A stretch of 64,000 nucleotides of DNA from Flavobacterium sp. 9 (GCF_002754195.1 NZ_PEEU01000001.1:3782001-3846000); one strand, 5' to 3'. Positions 7,828 to 18,203 are shown, counted from the first letter of the stretch. Translations and numbers: made by a program. The notes: generated from the sequence alone by a model not told the origin.

Positions 7828-9477
7828 TTATGCCAACATTGTAACCGGGCTTTCGATGTATTGTTTTAATGTTTGTAAAAATTGAGCGCCAGTTGCACCG
7901 TCAATTGTTCTGTGGTCGCACGCTAATGATAACATCATTGTGTTTCCAACTACAATCTGACCGTTTTTAACTACTGGTTTCTCAACAATTGCACCTACAG
8001 AAAGGATAGCAGAGTTTGGTTGGTTGATAATTGAATTGAATTCAGTGATACCAAACATTCCAAGGTTAGATACTGTAAAAGTACTTCCTTCCATTTCTTG
8101 TGGTCCAAGTTTTTTGTTTTTAGCTCTTCCTGCAAGATCTCTTACTGAAGCGCCAATTTGAGATAAACTCATAGCGTCTGTAAATTTCAATACAGGAACT
8201 ACTAATCCGTCTTCAACAGCTACAGCAACACCAATGTTAACGTGGTGGTTGATGATGATTGCATCTTCTTTCCACTGAGAGTTAATTTTTGGATGTTTTT
8301 TCAATGCTAAAGCACAAGCTTTAATTACCATATCGTTGAAAGATACTTTTGTATCCGGAACAGTATTGATTGTCGCTCTTGCGCCCATTGCTTCGTCCAT
8401 GCTTACTTCGATCACTAAATTATAGTGAGGTGCAGTAAATAAAGATTCTGCTAAACGTTTAGCGATAATTTTACGCATTTGAGAGTTTTTGATCTCTTCG
8501 GTGAAAACTTCTCCGGCAGGAACAAATACTTTTGGTGCAGCAGGAGCAGCAGTTTCAGCTTTTGGCGCAGCAGAAGTTGATGTTGCAGCTGGTTGTGCTT
8601 GTGCTGAAGGAGTAAAGTTTTCGATATCGCTTTTTACGATACGTCCGTTTTCTCCAGAACCTTTAACCTGAGTTAATTGGATTCCTTTGTCAGAAGCAAT
8701 TTTCTTAGCTAATGGTGAAGCTAAAATTCTTCCATCTGAAGTGTTATTTACTGTTTCAGTTGCTTTTTCAGCAACAGGAGCAGTTTTTTCTTCAGTTGCA
8801 GGAGCACTTGCGGTTGTAGTTCCTCCGGCAGTATAATTGTCAGCAATTCCAGAAATATCAGTTCCTGCAGGTCCAATGATTGCTAATAAGCTATCAACAG
8901 GAGCAGTGTTTCCTTCTTGAATTCCAATGTATAATAATGTTCCAGCATTGAAAGACTCAAACTCCATAGTAGCTTTATCTGTTTCAATTTCTGCTAAGAT
9001 ATCTCCTTCAGCAACAGCGTCGCCAACTTTTTTCAACCAGCTAGCTACTGTTCCTTCTGTCATTGTATCGCTCAAACGAGGCATAGTTACAACTACAACA
9101 CCTTTTGGTAATTCAGTTGCAGCTTTTGCAGGAGCAGCAGTTTCTGTTTTTGTTTCTGCTGTAGCAGGAGCAGCTTCAGCTTTTGGAGCTTCAGCAGCAG
9201 GGGCAGCACCACCAGCTAAAAGAGCAGAAATATCTTCTCCTTCGTTACCAATGATTGCTAATAATGAATCAACAGGAGCAGTTTCTCCAGCTTGAATTCC
9301 GATATGTAAAAGAGTTCCTTCATTGAAAGACTCGAATTCCATTGTTGCTTTATCTGTTTCAATTTCAGCTAAGATATCTCCTTCGCTAATTTTGTCGCCT
9401 ACTTTTTTTAACCAAGTCGCTACCGTTCCTTCCGTCATAGTATCGCTCAAACGAGGCATTGTTACTTTAATCGCCAT
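7828..9477 (-). CDS. pdhC: Pyruvate dehydrogenase E2, dihydrolipoamide acetyltransferase
   Basis: A 549-residue core subunit of the pyruvate dehydrogenase complex; it transfers the acetyl group from lipoamide to CoA. Two N-terminal lipoyl domains are present, each with ETDKATMEFES where the lysine carries lipoate (about residues 42-52 and 168-178). Ala/Pro-rich linkers separate them, followed by an E1/E3-binding domain (ILASPLAKKIASDKGI, about 255-290) and a catalytic domain (about 320-549) with the active-site DHRTIDGA near the C-terminus. It starts one base after the pdhA stop region, so E1alpha and E2 are translationally coupled. E1beta and E3 are not in this window. Confidence 0.96.
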   Translation of the reverse strand: MAIKVTMPRLSDTMTEGTVATWLKKVGDKISEGDILAEIETDKATMEFESFNEGTLLHIGIQAGETAPVDSLLAIIGNEGEDISALLAGGAAPAAEAPKAEAAPATAETKTETAAPAKAATELPKGVVVVTMPRLSDTMTEGTVASWLKKVGDAVAEGDILAEIETDKATMEFESFNAGTLLYIGIQEGNTAPVDSLLAIIGPAGTDISGIADNYTAGGTTTASAPATEEKTAPVAEKATETVNNTSDGRILASPLAKKIASDKGIQLTQVKGSGENGRIVKSDIENFTPSAQAQPAATSTSAAPKAETAAPAAPKVFVPAGEVFTEEIKNSQMRKIIAKRLAESLFTAPHYNLVIEVSMDEAMGARATINTVPDTKVSFNDMVIKACALALKKHPKINSQWKEDAIIINHHVNIGVAVAVEDGLVVPVLKFTDAMSLSQIGASVRDLAGRAKNKKLGPQEMEGSTFTVSNLGMFGITEFNSIINQPNSAILSVGAIVEKPVVKNGQIVVGNTMMLSLACDHRTIDGATGAQFLQTLKQYIESPVTMLA

Positions 9478-9481
9478 GATG

Positions 9482-10480
9482 TTATAGTTTATGAGGTGTA
9501 AATGGATAGTCTTCTTGTGCGTATACTACATCGTATAATTGTTGTAATTCAGGATATGGAGATTCTTCAGCGAATTTCACACATTCTTCAACCAAGTCTT
9601 TAACTCTTTGGTCAATTGCTTCAATTTCTTCTTCTGTAGCATACTTTTGATCCATGATTACATCTAAAACCTGAGTAATAGGGTCAATTTTTTTGTATTC
9701 TTCAACCTCTTCTTTAGAACGGTATAATTGTGCATCAGACATTGAGTGTCCTCTGTAACGGTACGTTTTCATTTCAAGGAAAGTTGGACCATCACCACGA
9801 CGAGCTCTTTCGATAGCTTCTGTCATTGCTTCAGCAACTTTTACAGGATTCATTCCATCAACTGGTCCGCAAGGCATCTCGTATCCTAAACCAAGTTTCC
9901 AGATATCTGTGTGGTTTGCAGTTCTTTCAACAGAAGTTCCCATTGCATAACCGTTGTTTTCAACGATAAATACTACTGGTAATTTCCATAACATTGCCAT
10001 GTTGAATGCTTCGTGTAATGAACCTTGTCTTGCAGCTCCATCACCAAAGTAAGTCATAGTAACTCCGCCAGTGTTGAAATATTTGTCAGCAAAAGCTAAA
10101 CCAGCTCCTACCGGAATTTGTCCACCTACGATTCCGTGACCTCCGTAAAAACGGTGTTCTTTAGAGAAAATGTGCATAGAACCTCCCATACCTTTAGAAG
10201 TTCCTGTAGCTTTTCCTAAAAGTTCAGCCATTACACGTCTAGGATCAACTCCCATACCAATTGGTTGTACGTGATTTCTGTAAGCAGTAATCATTTTGTC
10301 TTTAGTCAGGTCCATAGCGTGCAAAGCACCCGCTAATACAGCTTCCTGACCATTATATAGGTGTAAAAAACCTCTAACTTTTTGTTGAATGTATAATGCT
10401 GCAAGTTTGTCTTCAAACTTTCTCCAAAGTAGCATGTCTTCGTACCACTTTAAATATACTTCTTTTGTAACTTCTTTCAT
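9482..10480 (-). CDS. pdhA: Pyruvate dehydrogenase E1 alpha subunit
   Basis: A 332-residue thiamine-diphosphate enzyme subunit that decarboxylates pyruvate. The TPP-binding motif runs from GDGAARQGS to VFIVENNGYAMGTS (the GDG-x~26-NN pattern, about 135-170). The phosphorylation-loop-like YRYRGHSMSDAQLYRS follows at about 240-256. The size matches heterotetrameric (alpha2beta2) E1, so a separate beta subunit must be encoded elsewhere. It is followed four bases later by pdhC on the same strand. A TATTTTTG element about 100 bases upstream is a plausible promoter. Confidence 0.96.
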   Translation of the reverse strand: MKEVTKEVYLKWYEDMLLWRKFEDKLAALYIQQKVRGFLHLYNGQEAVLAGALHAMDLTKDKMITAYRNHVQPIGMGVDPRRVMAELLGKATGTSKGMGGSMHIFSKEHRFYGGHGIVGGQIPVGAGLAFADKYFNTGGVTMTYFGDGAARQGSLHEAFNMAMLWKLPVVFIVENNGYAMGTSVERTANHTDIWKLGLGYEMPCGPVDGMNPVKVAEAMTEAIERARRGDGPTFLEMKTYRYRGHSMSDAQLYRSKEEVEEYKKIDPITQVLDVIMDQKYATEEEIEAIDQRVKDLVEECVKFAEESPYPELQQLYDVVYAQEDYPFTPHKL

Positions 10481-10580
10481 CTGAATTCTTTCTTTTGCTA
10501 AAGTTTGTTTGTGTTATCAATTGTTGCCTATAACGCAAAATAGTTTCCTCCCACAAATTTGCGCCCGAAAGGTCGGGATG

Positions 10581-10588
10581 CAAAAATA
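10581..10588 (-). promoter_or_regulatory. Candidate -7 element for pdhA-pdhC
   Basis: It reads TATTTTTG on the minus strand, a match to the Bacteroidota -7 consensus, about 100 bases before the pdhA start. A second near match (CTATTTTG) lies closer to the gene. No clear TTG -33 box is seen. Confidence 0.35.
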
Positions 10589-10638
10589 AGACATTCCTAT
10601 TAAGAAGTAAAATTTAAACGCCACTTTTTGGCTTTTTT

Positions 10639-11121
10639 TTACAAGAACTTTTTATCAAACATAAAAGGAAGCAAATTTTTCAGGGATGCTGATTTGTAAA
10701 CTTCGCCAATTTCGCCCATAAAATAAATTTCAATAGGGGTGTCTTGTTTGATTTCGTATTCTGCAATTGATTGACGACAAGAGCCACAAGGAGGAATTGG
10801 AGCTTTAGTTTGGTTTGTATCCGATGCTGCTGTAATCGCAAGTTTTAAAATCTTAGCTTCCGGATAAATACTTCCTGCGTGAAAAATTGCCACACGTTCT
10901 GCGCATAATCCTGATGGGTAAGCTGCGTTTTCCTGATTAGAACCTAAAACTATTTTTCCGTTATCGAGTAATAAAGCCGCTCCAACTCTAAATTGAGAAT
11001 AGGGTGCGTATGCTTTTTTACGTATTTCAACGGCTTGATTCATTAAATCCTGAATATCTTGTGATAAATCGTTTAGGCTGTCAAAAACCAGGAATGATGA
11101 TGTAATGCTTATTTCTTTCAT
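10639..11121 (-). CDS. cdd: Cytidine deaminase
   Basis: A 160-residue homotetrameric-type cytidine deaminase, converting cytidine and deoxycytidine to the uridine forms in pyrimidine salvage. The zinc site is complete: CAERVAIFHAG carries the first cysteine and the proton-shuttling glutamate (about 90-100), and PPCGSCRQ the other two cysteines (about 125-132). The substrate loop FRVGAALLLDNG is present. The protein is cytoplasmic. The gene is isolated from porV by a strong terminator and from pdhA by a promoter-bearing gap. Confidence 0.95.
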   Translation of the reverse strand: MKEISITSSFLVFDSLNDLSQDIQDLMNQAVEIRKKAYAPYSQFRVGAALLLDNGKIVLGSNQENAAYPSGLCAERVAIFHAGSIYPEAKILKLAITAASDTNQTKAPIPPCGSCRQSIAEYEIKQDTPIEIYFMGEIGEVYKSASLKNLLPFMFDKKFL

Positions 11122-11140
11122 TTCTTTTTATGGGAAAAAA

Positions 11141-11174
11141 AATCCAAATTTCTAAATAAATAGAAATTTGGATT
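11141..11174 (-). terminator. Terminator after porV
   Basis: A 14-bp perfect stem AATCCAAATTTCTA / TAGAAATTTGGATT with a 6-base loop and an eight-T tail on the minus strand, between the porV stop and the cdd start. Confidence 0.9.
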
Positions 11175-11199
11175 GTTATTATTTTTTTATTTTTTGGGT

Positions 11200-12408
11200 C
11201 TAGTAAACTTCGTATTTGTCGCCAAAGTTAAACGTTAAAGAAAAACGAAGTGTGTTTTCTAACGGATTTTTTATTTTTGATGCTGAGAATAGGTAAGAAA
11301 CGTCAACTTTTACAACATTATATTTGAAACCTGCTCCTAGAGAAAAGAATCTTTTTGCTCCTTTTTCAGGGCTTTCATGGTAATATCCTAAACGCATTGC
11401 AAATGCATCCTGATACATATATTCTCCGGCAACACTATAAGTGATTTCTTTTAATTCTTCACTGAAACCACCCGGAGCGTCTCCAAATGATTTAAATATT
11501 CCTGAAACCCAACCAATGTCGTTGTAGTTTTTGTAGTTTGTTGCATTTGCTTGTTCTTGAGAAATGTCTCCCGGATCTGTAAAATCGCCGTCTCCATTTG
11601 CGTCTACAGGAGTTCCAGGTCCCGGAGGAGTTGGTACTAGAAGTTTAGTGAATTCAACACTAAGTGCAAATTTATTATAATCATCAAAAATGAAATCAAA
11701 ACCACCACCTACTCTTAAGTTAGCAGGTATAAAGTTTGTACTTATATTATCGTGATCGTAACTTATTTTTGGACCTAAATTTTGCATGTTAAAACCTGCT
11801 CTCCATCTTCCGTTAAAGTCAGAATAGGCAATTTCTTCAGATTGATAGAATCCGGCAACATCCACAGCAAAAGTGCTGGCAGATGATGCGTCAACTTCTT
11901 CAGATGCAATTTTAAGGTTTGAATTAATAAAACGTGCTGCAACCGCCATCGAGAATGTTTCGCTCAATTTTAATGAATACGATCCGTCCAAAGCAAATTC
12001 ATTTGGTGATACAGTTCTTGTTGGTTCACTTGGATCTCCGGTTGTTCTTAGTTCAATGTCTCCAAAACCAAAATAACGAAAACTTCCTGCAAAGGCGCTT
12101 CGCTCATTGATTTTATTGTAATAAGTTACCTGACCAAGAGAGATATCGTTAGCCAAATCTGTTAAATAAGGAGTGTAACTGATCGAAAATCCTTGTTTGT
12201 CTACTGCAAAAGCAAACTTTGCGGGATTCCATTGTTGTGAGAAAACGTCAGATGAAGTGGCTACTCCCTGATCTGCTAAACCGGCTGCTCTAGCATCTGC
12301 TGCTACTAATAAAAATGGGACTCCTGTTGTAATTGGGCGAACAAGTTCCTGAGCTTTCGCGTATGTAATAACTAAAAAACAAATTAATAGAAGTGATATT
12401 TTTTTCAT
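11200..12408 (-). CDS. porV: Type IX secretion outer-membrane protein PorV (LptO)
   Basis: A 402-residue beta-barrel of the FadL-like PorV family. A signal peptide (LLLICFLVITYAKAQ) is followed by the family opening RPITTGVPFLLVAADARAAGLADQGVATSSDVFSQQWNPAK, written here from about residue 23. The chain ends with an aromatic-rich strand (LRFSLTFNFGDKYEVY) typical of outer-membrane insertion. In the type IX system PorV shuttles cargo from the translocon to the PorU signal peptidase at the outer membrane. Its position 39 bases downstream of porU on the same strand supports the call strongly. A low-complexity calcium-loop-like stretch (DANGDGDFTDPGD) sits at about 255-280. Confidence 0.95.
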   Translation of the reverse strand: MKKISLLLICFLVITYAKAQELVRPITTGVPFLLVAADARAAGLADQGVATSSDVFSQQWNPAKFAFAVDKQGFSISYTPYLTDLANDISLGQVTYYNKINERSAFAGSFRYFGFGDIELRTTGDPSEPTRTVSPNEFALDGSYSLKLSETFSMAVAARFINSNLKIASEEVDASSASTFAVDVAGFYQSEEIAYSDFNGRWRAGFNMQNLGPKISYDHDNISTNFIPANLRVGGGFDFIFDDYNKFALSVEFTKLLVPTPPGPGTPVDANGDGDFTDPGDISQEQANATNYKNYNDIGWVSGIFKSFGDAPGGFSEELKEITYSVAGEYMYQDAFAMRLGYYHESPEKGAKRFFSLGAGFKYNVVKVDVSYLFSASKIKNPLENTLRFSLTFNFGDKYEVY

Positions 12409-12447
12409 TGGGGACTAAATGTAGTTTTATTGCAAATATATATATTA

Positions 12448-15400
12448 TTATAGAATGACAAGCTTTTCGTATTTTTCTGCTTTTTTATTTGTTAAATTCG
12501 ATTTAACTGTAAGTTTATAAATATAAACTCCTTTTCCAATTCGGTCTCCAAAATCATCTTTTCCGTCCCATGTTATTTCTCTTGATAAAAAGCCTTCTGT
12601 TGTAATGATTTGGTTTTTCGTCCATACTACTTTTCCGGTAATAGTCATCACTTGAACCTGTACTTCCAGTGGTTCGTAAGGTCTGTTGTGTGAGAACCAG
12701 AATTGAGTGTAAGTCGAAAAAGGATTTGGATAATTAAGAACGTGTGTTAATGTTAGGGAGTCGTCACCAACTACTGTAAATTGTATTTCGCTCGTTACCG
12801 GATTATTATAAACATCCCATGCGGTAAAGCTTATAGTATGTAATCCTGGAGTTAAATTTCTTAACGGAAAACGTAAATTACCATTCGTATAATCGTCTAA
12901 TTTTGTTTGATAATAATCGTTCAAAATGTAGGGATTACTGACATCTCCATCTAAAATCGCAACAATATCATGCCCGATTCCGCTTGCTGTATTTATTCCG
13001 TTTTCATCTTCTAGAAAAGCCAGTAAAAAAGGCGATTCGTTTGTTATTCCACCCGATACAAAAGTTTCATCGTTCATATATAACTTAACTTTTGGACTTA
13101 TATTGTCCTGAGGTGCATTTTCATTTATTCCTCCTATTTTAATGATATTGTTGTAGCCTGATTGATTTTCTAGTGCTCCGGTTTTCTTCGAATAAAAACT
13201 AATTCTTCCATTGTCAACCGGAATTCGAATGTCTCTTGGCACAACAAAACTAAATTCGAACTGACCATTGGTTACTGAAGCATTTCCTCTAAAGATAGTT
13301 TCTCCAAGGGTTTTGAATGACATTGCAGGGCTATATCCATCATTATTTAAGGTGGAAGTTGTAATTAATTTGTCGAAAATTGCAGTTGATAATTCTCCGT
13401 TATAATTGCTTAAAATGACATTGTTTTCATCTGTAATTTCTCCTGTAATTTTAATTTTTGCCAAAGATTTAAAATCCGGAATGGGTTGAGAAATCACAAC
13501 ATCATTTACTTTTGTTAAATTTATTTTTGGTTTTGCAATAGCCAGCATTAAAGCGGGATCTCCAATATAAAAAACAACATTACTGGAAGAACTTGGGTTT
13601 TCGTTTTTCGAAATTCTTAGCGCTTCGGCAATTGTTGTGTATTGATTTGATCCGTAAGAAAGTAGATTTTTGCTAAGACTGTCATTGAATATTTCTCCAT
13701 TAAATTGTCCAATAGCGCGAATTGTTGTTAACATTGAAATTGCGCCTCCTTTTGGATTCCAAAAAGTATATTCGCCCGCTGTTGGTCTTGTTGGATCGTC
13801 AAATCGTGAAAACTCACAGGTAATAGTTATAAATAATGGATATTTGTATTGATTGTTTAAGTTTTGACCATCTGTTTTTTCCCAGATTCGTTCACTTGCC
13901 AAACCATCTTCGCCACCATGTCCTAGATAATTAAAAACTAAAGCGCCTTTTTCGAAAGCATTAAAGAAATCAGTTCTCGCTTTTGGATATCGTGATCCTC
14001 CGGCAGAAGCTTCTTGTGTATAAGAATCCAGAAGTATTTTTTCAATATTAAAAAATGGTTTTTCGACTGCGATAAGATCGGCAAGATTATTTTGATGAGA
14101 TTGTATTGTCGCGTCTGAGCTTTGATCAGAATCATCGCTGATTAAAACAAAATTATTTCTCCAATTTCCATAAGATTTAGTATCATGATATTCTAAAACT
14201 TTATTGACCATTTCCTGAGCCTGAGCATTGTCTGAAACTAACATTCTGCCAACAGCAATGTCAATTCCTCCAAAAGGTTGTTGAACAATTCCTTCTTCAG
14301 AATCCATGAGTCCAAAAAAGTCATCTGAAGCAAAAGAAGCTTCTCCTGTAGTATTGCTTACCGGCGATTGATATATAGGTACAATATTATTATTGTTTGG
14401 GATTCTATTTTTATAATCAAATGAAGCATCTCCAAATAGATTTAAATATTTTATTTTTTTGTCTGGAGAAGAAGCGTTGTCATAAATATATCTAATGCAG
14501 TTTCTAATCGCTGAAATATCTTGTTTGCCCGAAGAAAATTCCTGATAGATGTTTTCTAATGCAATTACTTTTACATTTAAATTAGAATGTGTTCGATGGA
14601 AATTGGCTAGTTTCTCTGCTTGATTAGTTAGGGATTTTGGAGTAAGAATTACATAATCGATATCCTGAAAGCTATTCTGAAGATTTCTGAATATTGTTCC
14701 TTTTAAGTTTTGATTGGCGATTTTTGACTGGTTCTCTTTTAAAGGAGTAAAATAATCAGCAGCATTGATGGCAATATAATTTCTAATTTCTCCCAAGTTT
14801 GCTTTAAAGCTAAAAGTAGCTTGATTTGGGTTTTCGATTTTCGATACATTATATAGGTCTGTAATATCCCAAATTTGAGAAATACCCTGAGCGTTTGTGA
14901 TAGTATAGTTTACAACTCCGGCAACTGAACCGGCTAAATCATATTGGAATTTAAATTGTTTTCCAATTCCTATTAGTTTTCTTTTGGCTATTAAATTAAT
15001 GTAGTCAAGATATCCTTTAGATCCCGGAACGCCATTATTGTTGTAACTAAGTTTGATTTTTATATTATCAGTTCCGTTAAATGTGTTTTTAAAAGGAGAG
15101 AATAAGGTGTCGTATTTGGTTTCAGAGCTTGCAGTTAATGCTTTGAAATTTAGTGTGCCAATATTTTGTCCGTTTGCAGAAACAGCAAATGAAGTAGGAG
15201 TGTAGGCTGCCGAAACTGCATTGAGTTGTATTTTTACAGGAACTGAAGTTTCAAGGTTTGGAAAATTAAATTCAAACTCCTGCTCTTGATTAATATCGAA
15301 TGATTCTCCAAGCCATTGTCTACCTAAATGAACAATGTTTGTTTGATCGATTTCATGGTATTGATAGTCATCAAACGTGTTTAGCTCAAGTGTGCTGCCT

Positions 15401-16284
15401 GCTGTTGGTTGATTTATAGGCGAAATTCGCTTTCCGTCGCCTCCGGCAGTTGTAATATAGTAGTAGGATTTTGAGTCGTATAGATTAAGATTGGTTCTAC
15501 TTTCAGAATTCCAGTTGTTAACTCCTTCTGCATAAAAAAGAATATAATCTTCATTATTGAAAACGCCATCGCCTTCTCCATTAATCTGAATAGCATTTTC
15601 GATTAAATCTTCCGGATAATAAATGTTATTGGCTAAAGGAAGCATTCTTCCGCCGTTTCCATAAATTTTGATTCTTCTTGGATCTGCTTTGCTCGGATCA
15701 AATCCTAAACTTTGCAAAAAGGACTTCGAGATTCTGTAAACGCCTGATTTTTCAATGTAAAAACGATACCAATCTCCACTCGCTAAAACCGAATTATAGA
15801 TTGTCGCAGATTTTTGAAAAGAAGATGTGTTGGTTCTTTTTGATGTTGTGTTATTGAAAGAATAAGAGAAGGATTTTATTCGTTTGTAGTTATTTCCTTC
15901 CTTTATAATAGGGTGGAGAAATAGAAAAGTTTGCTTTCGATCTCTTGAAGTAGTTGTTTTTAACGTTTCATTTGGTTTCTCAGGGATGTTTTCTTTTGCA
16001 AGATCTCCTAAATCAGCAATTGACATTGATTCGTAAATGACGTTGGTTATTTGTATCGAATTAGCGCCTGACGCTCCCGTTTCATTCAGATTTAGCAGCA
16101 ATGTTATGCTTTTTTTTGTAGTGTCATAACGAAAACTGCTTCCGGAAAAGAAAGGTATAGTCGTTTTTGAATCCCCAAAACTCATCTCTTTTTTATTTTG
16201 CCAATCTAGTGTGAAGCTGCCATTTATCTGAGAAAATGAGATAAGTGGAATCAAAAAGAAGTATAAGATTAAGGCTTGTTTCAT
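12448..16284 (-). CDS. porU: Type IX secretion signal peptidase PorU (C25 family)
   Basis: A 1278-residue gingipain-type C25 cysteine protease that cleaves the C-terminal secretion signal of type IX cargo and attaches it to the cell surface. A signal peptide (FFLIPLISFSQ) opens the chain. The catalytic pair is visible as NYLGHGG (His near residue 789) and ITCEFSRF (Cys near residue 823), inside the Peptidase_C25 domain of roughly 540-920. The end (about 1190-1278) is itself a type IX CTD-like module: NYPNPFS, then GDRIGKGVYIYKLTV. The gene is divergent from gldJ and cotranscribed with porV. Confidence 0.95.
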   Translation of the reverse strand: MKQALILYFFLIPLISFSQINGSFTLDWQNKKEMSFGDSKTTIPFFSGSSFRYDTTKKSITLLLNLNETGASGANSIQITNVIYESMSIADLGDLAKENIPEKPNETLKTTTSRDRKQTFLFLHPIIKEGNNYKRIKSFSYSFNNTTSKRTNTSSFQKSATIYNSVLASGDWYRFYIEKSGVYRISKSFLQSLGFDPSKADPRRIKIYGNGGRMLPLANNIYYPEDLIENAIQINGEGDGVFNNEDYILFYAEGVNNWNSESRTNLNLYDSKSYYYITTAGGDGKRISPINQPTAGSTLELNTFDDYQYHEIDQTNIVHLGRQWLGESFDINQEQEFEFNFPNLETSVPVKIQLNAVSAAYTPTSFAVSANGQNIGTLNFKALTASSETKYDTLFSPFKNTFNGTDNIKIKLSYNNNGVPGSKGYLDYINLIAKRKLIGIGKQFKFQYDLAGSVAGVVNYTITNAQGISQIWDITDLYNVSKIENPNQATFSFKANLGEIRNYIAINAADYFTPLKENQSKIANQNLKGTIFRNLQNSFQDIDYVILTPKSLTNQAEKLANFHRTHSNLNVKVIALENIYQEFSSGKQDISAIRNCIRYIYDNASSPDKKIKYLNLFGDASFDYKNRIPNNNNIVPIYQSPVSNTTGEASFASDDFFGLMDSEEGIVQQPFGGIDIAVGRMLVSDNAQAQEMVNKVLEYHDTKSYGNWRNNFVLISDDSDQSSDATIQSHQNNLADLIAVEKPFFNIEKILLDSYTQEASAGGSRYPKARTDFFNAFEKGALVFNYLGHGGEDGLASERIWEKTDGQNLNNQYKYPLFITITCEFSRFDDPTRPTAGEYTFWNPKGGAISMLTTIRAIGQFNGEIFNDSLSKNLLSYGSNQYTTIAEALRISKNENPSSSSNVVFYIGDPALMLAIAKPKINLTKVNDVVISQPIPDFKSLAKIKITGEITDENNVILSNYNGELSTAIFDKLITTSTLNNDGYSPAMSFKTLGETIFRGNASVTNGQFEFSFVVPRDIRIPVDNGRISFYSKKTGALENQSGYNNIIKIGGINENAPQDNISPKVKLYMNDETFVSGGITNESPFLLAFLEDENGINTASGIGHDIVAILDGDVSNPYILNDYYQTKLDDYTNGNLRFPLRNLTPGLHTISFTAWDVYNNPVTSEIQFTVVGDDSLTLTHVLNYPNPFSTYTQFWFSHNRPYEPLEVQVQVMTITGKVVWTKNQIITTEGFLSREITWDGKDDFGDRIGKGVYIYKLTVKSNLTNKKAEKYEKLVIL

Positions 16285-16367
16285 AAGCTGAAAAATCGGG
16301 ATTAATTTAAAATTATTTTAGTAAGTAAAAATATAGTATTTCATGTTATAGTAAATAATAAAAAGTA

Positions 16368-16375
16368 TATTTTTG
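16368..16375 (+). promoter_or_regulatory. Candidate -7 element for gldJ
   Basis: It reads TATTTTTG, a good TAnnTTTG match, about 115 bases before gldJ in the divergent porU-gldJ spacer. No TTG -33 box is evident. Confidence 0.35.
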
Positions 16376-16491
16376 CGTTCGTAACTATAGGTTATTTTCT
16401 GGTAAAAAACAGCTAAATAAAATTATTAGAACAGATGTTGCTAATTAAATGTTAATTATTATATTGCAGCACCTAAATTTATCACCTAAGA

Positions 16492-18183
16492 ATGAGTATG
16501 AAAGTAAACAAAATTGTAGCCCTGCAATTAATGATGTCAATGGTATTGATGTTAGGCACGGCTAGTTGTAGCAAAAAATCGAGTTCCAGTCACGCTTCCA
16601 GAGCAACAGGTTGGGATGTAGATAGTCAGAATGGAACGGCTGCTAGAAATGCAGGAAAAAAACAACAGGCTGGTCCTGGTTTAGTTTTTGTTGAAGGAGG
16701 TACGTTTACAATGGGTAAAGTACAGGATGATGTTATGCACGATTGGAATAACACACCTACTCAACAACACGTTCAGTCATTCTATATGGATGAAACTGAA
16801 GTTACGAATGGTATGTACTTAGAATACCTGGAGTGGTTAAAGAAAGTTTTCCCTCCAACAGAAGAAAATTACAAAAACATTTACGAAGGAGCATCGCCAG
16901 ATACATTGGTGTGGAGAAATCGTTTAGGGTATAACGAAACGATGACTAACAACTACTTAAGACATCCTTCTTATGCTAACTATCCTGTAGTTGGTGTAAA
17001 CTGGATTCAAGCTGTTGAATTTGCTAAATGGAGAACTGACCGTGTTAATGAGGCTGTTCTTGAGAAAAACGGATATCTTCAAAAAGGTGCTAAAACAAAT
17101 GATGTTACCGGAGATAATGCATTTAATACTGAGGCTTATTTAATGTCTCCAAGTACTGCACGTGGTGGTAGTGAAGAAATTGTATTAAAGAAAAATCCTG
17201 GTGGTAGAAAACCAAAAGCTGGAAAAGATGGTGTAGTTCCTGAAGTGAAAAATGTGTACGCACAACGTTCTTCCGGAGTTATTTTGCCAGAGTACAGACT
17301 TCCTACTGAAGCAGAATGGGAGTATGCAGCTGCTGCAGATGTTGGACAAAGAGAATACAATATATATAAAGGACAAAAGAAATATCCTTGGTCTGGAGAT
17401 TATACACGTTCATCTAAACGTAAAAACAAAGGTGATCAATTGGCTAACTTTAAACAAGGAAACGGTGATTACGGTGGAATTGCTGGTTGGTCAGATGATG
17501 GTGCAGATATTACAAATGCTGTAAAAAGCTATGCTGCCAATGATTTTGGATTATACGATATGGCTGGAAACGTAGCCGAATGGGTTGCCGATGTTTACAG
17601 ACCTATTATCGATAATGAAGCAAATGATTTTAACTACTTTAGAGGAAATCAATACGCTAAAAACAAAATTGGTAAAGATGGTAAAATTGAAATTATCACT
17701 AAAGATAACATTCAATACAAAACATTAAGTAACGGTAAAAAAGTTGCTACTAATTTACCAGGAGAAATTGCTCAGGTTCCAGTTGATGAAAATGAAACTT
17801 ACTTAAGAACAAACTTCAGTACAAGTGACAACATCAATTACAGAGATGGTGATAAACAATCTTCAAGATATTTTGACTTTGGAGATTCTGAGTCAGGACC
17901 AAAAGCTGATCAGACAATGTACAACTCTCCTAAACATAATATCACTACTGATAGTTTAGGTCAAATGGTTAGAAAATATGACAACTCAAGTAAACGTACT
18001 ACATTAATCGATGATAATGTAAGAGTTTACAAAGGTGGTTCTTGGAGAGATAGAGCTTATTGGTTAGATCCAGCTCAAAGAAGATATTTCCCTCAGGATA
18101 TGGCAACTGATTACATCGGATTTAGATGTGCAATGTCAAGAGTAGGTGCAAAATCTGAAAAAAGAAAATCACCTAGAAACTAG
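16492..18183 (+). CDS. gldJ: Gliding motility lipoprotein GldJ
   Basis: A 563-residue lipoprotein with a lipobox at MLGTASCSKKS and a formylglycine-generating-enzyme-like (sulfatase-modifying factor) fold. The fold signature is GGTFTMGKV at about 65, YRLPTEAEWEYAAAAD at about 265-280, DMAGNVAEWVADVYRP at about 358-374, and the closing GGSWRDRAYWLDPAQRRYF with GFRCAMSRV. GldJ is required for gliding and type IX function, forming part of the outer-membrane-attached ring and helical structures. The porV-porU / gldJ / murF neighbourhood matches that known in Flavobacterium johnsoniae. A double Met start (MSMKV) leaves the exact start open by two codons. Confidence 0.96.
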   Translation: MSMKVNKIVALQLMMSMVLMLGTASCSKKSSSSHASRATGWDVDSQNGTAARNAGKKQQAGPGLVFVEGGTFTMGKVQDDVMHDWNNTPTQQHVQSFYMDETEVTNGMYLEYLEWLKKVFPPTEENYKNIYEGASPDTLVWRNRLGYNETMTNNYLRHPSYANYPVVGVNWIQAVEFAKWRTDRVNEAVLEKNGYLQKGAKTNDVTGDNAFNTEAYLMSPSTARGGSEEIVLKKNPGGRKPKAGKDGVVPEVKNVYAQRSSGVILPEYRLPTEAEWEYAAAADVGQREYNIYKGQKKYPWSGDYTRSSKRKNKGDQLANFKQGNGDYGGIAGWSDDGADITNAVKSYAANDFGLYDMAGNVAEWVADVYRPIIDNEANDFNYFRGNQYAKNKIGKDGKIEIITKDNIQYKTLSNGKKVATNLPGEIAQVPVDENETYLRTNFSTSDNINYRDGDKQSSRYFDFGDSESGPKADQTMYNSPKHNITTDSLGQMVRKYDNSSKRTTLIDDNVRVYKGGSWRDRAYWLDPAQRRYFPQDMATDYIGFRCAMSRVGAKSEKRKSPRN

Positions 18184-18203
18184 GTTTTAGAAATTTCAAT
18201 AAA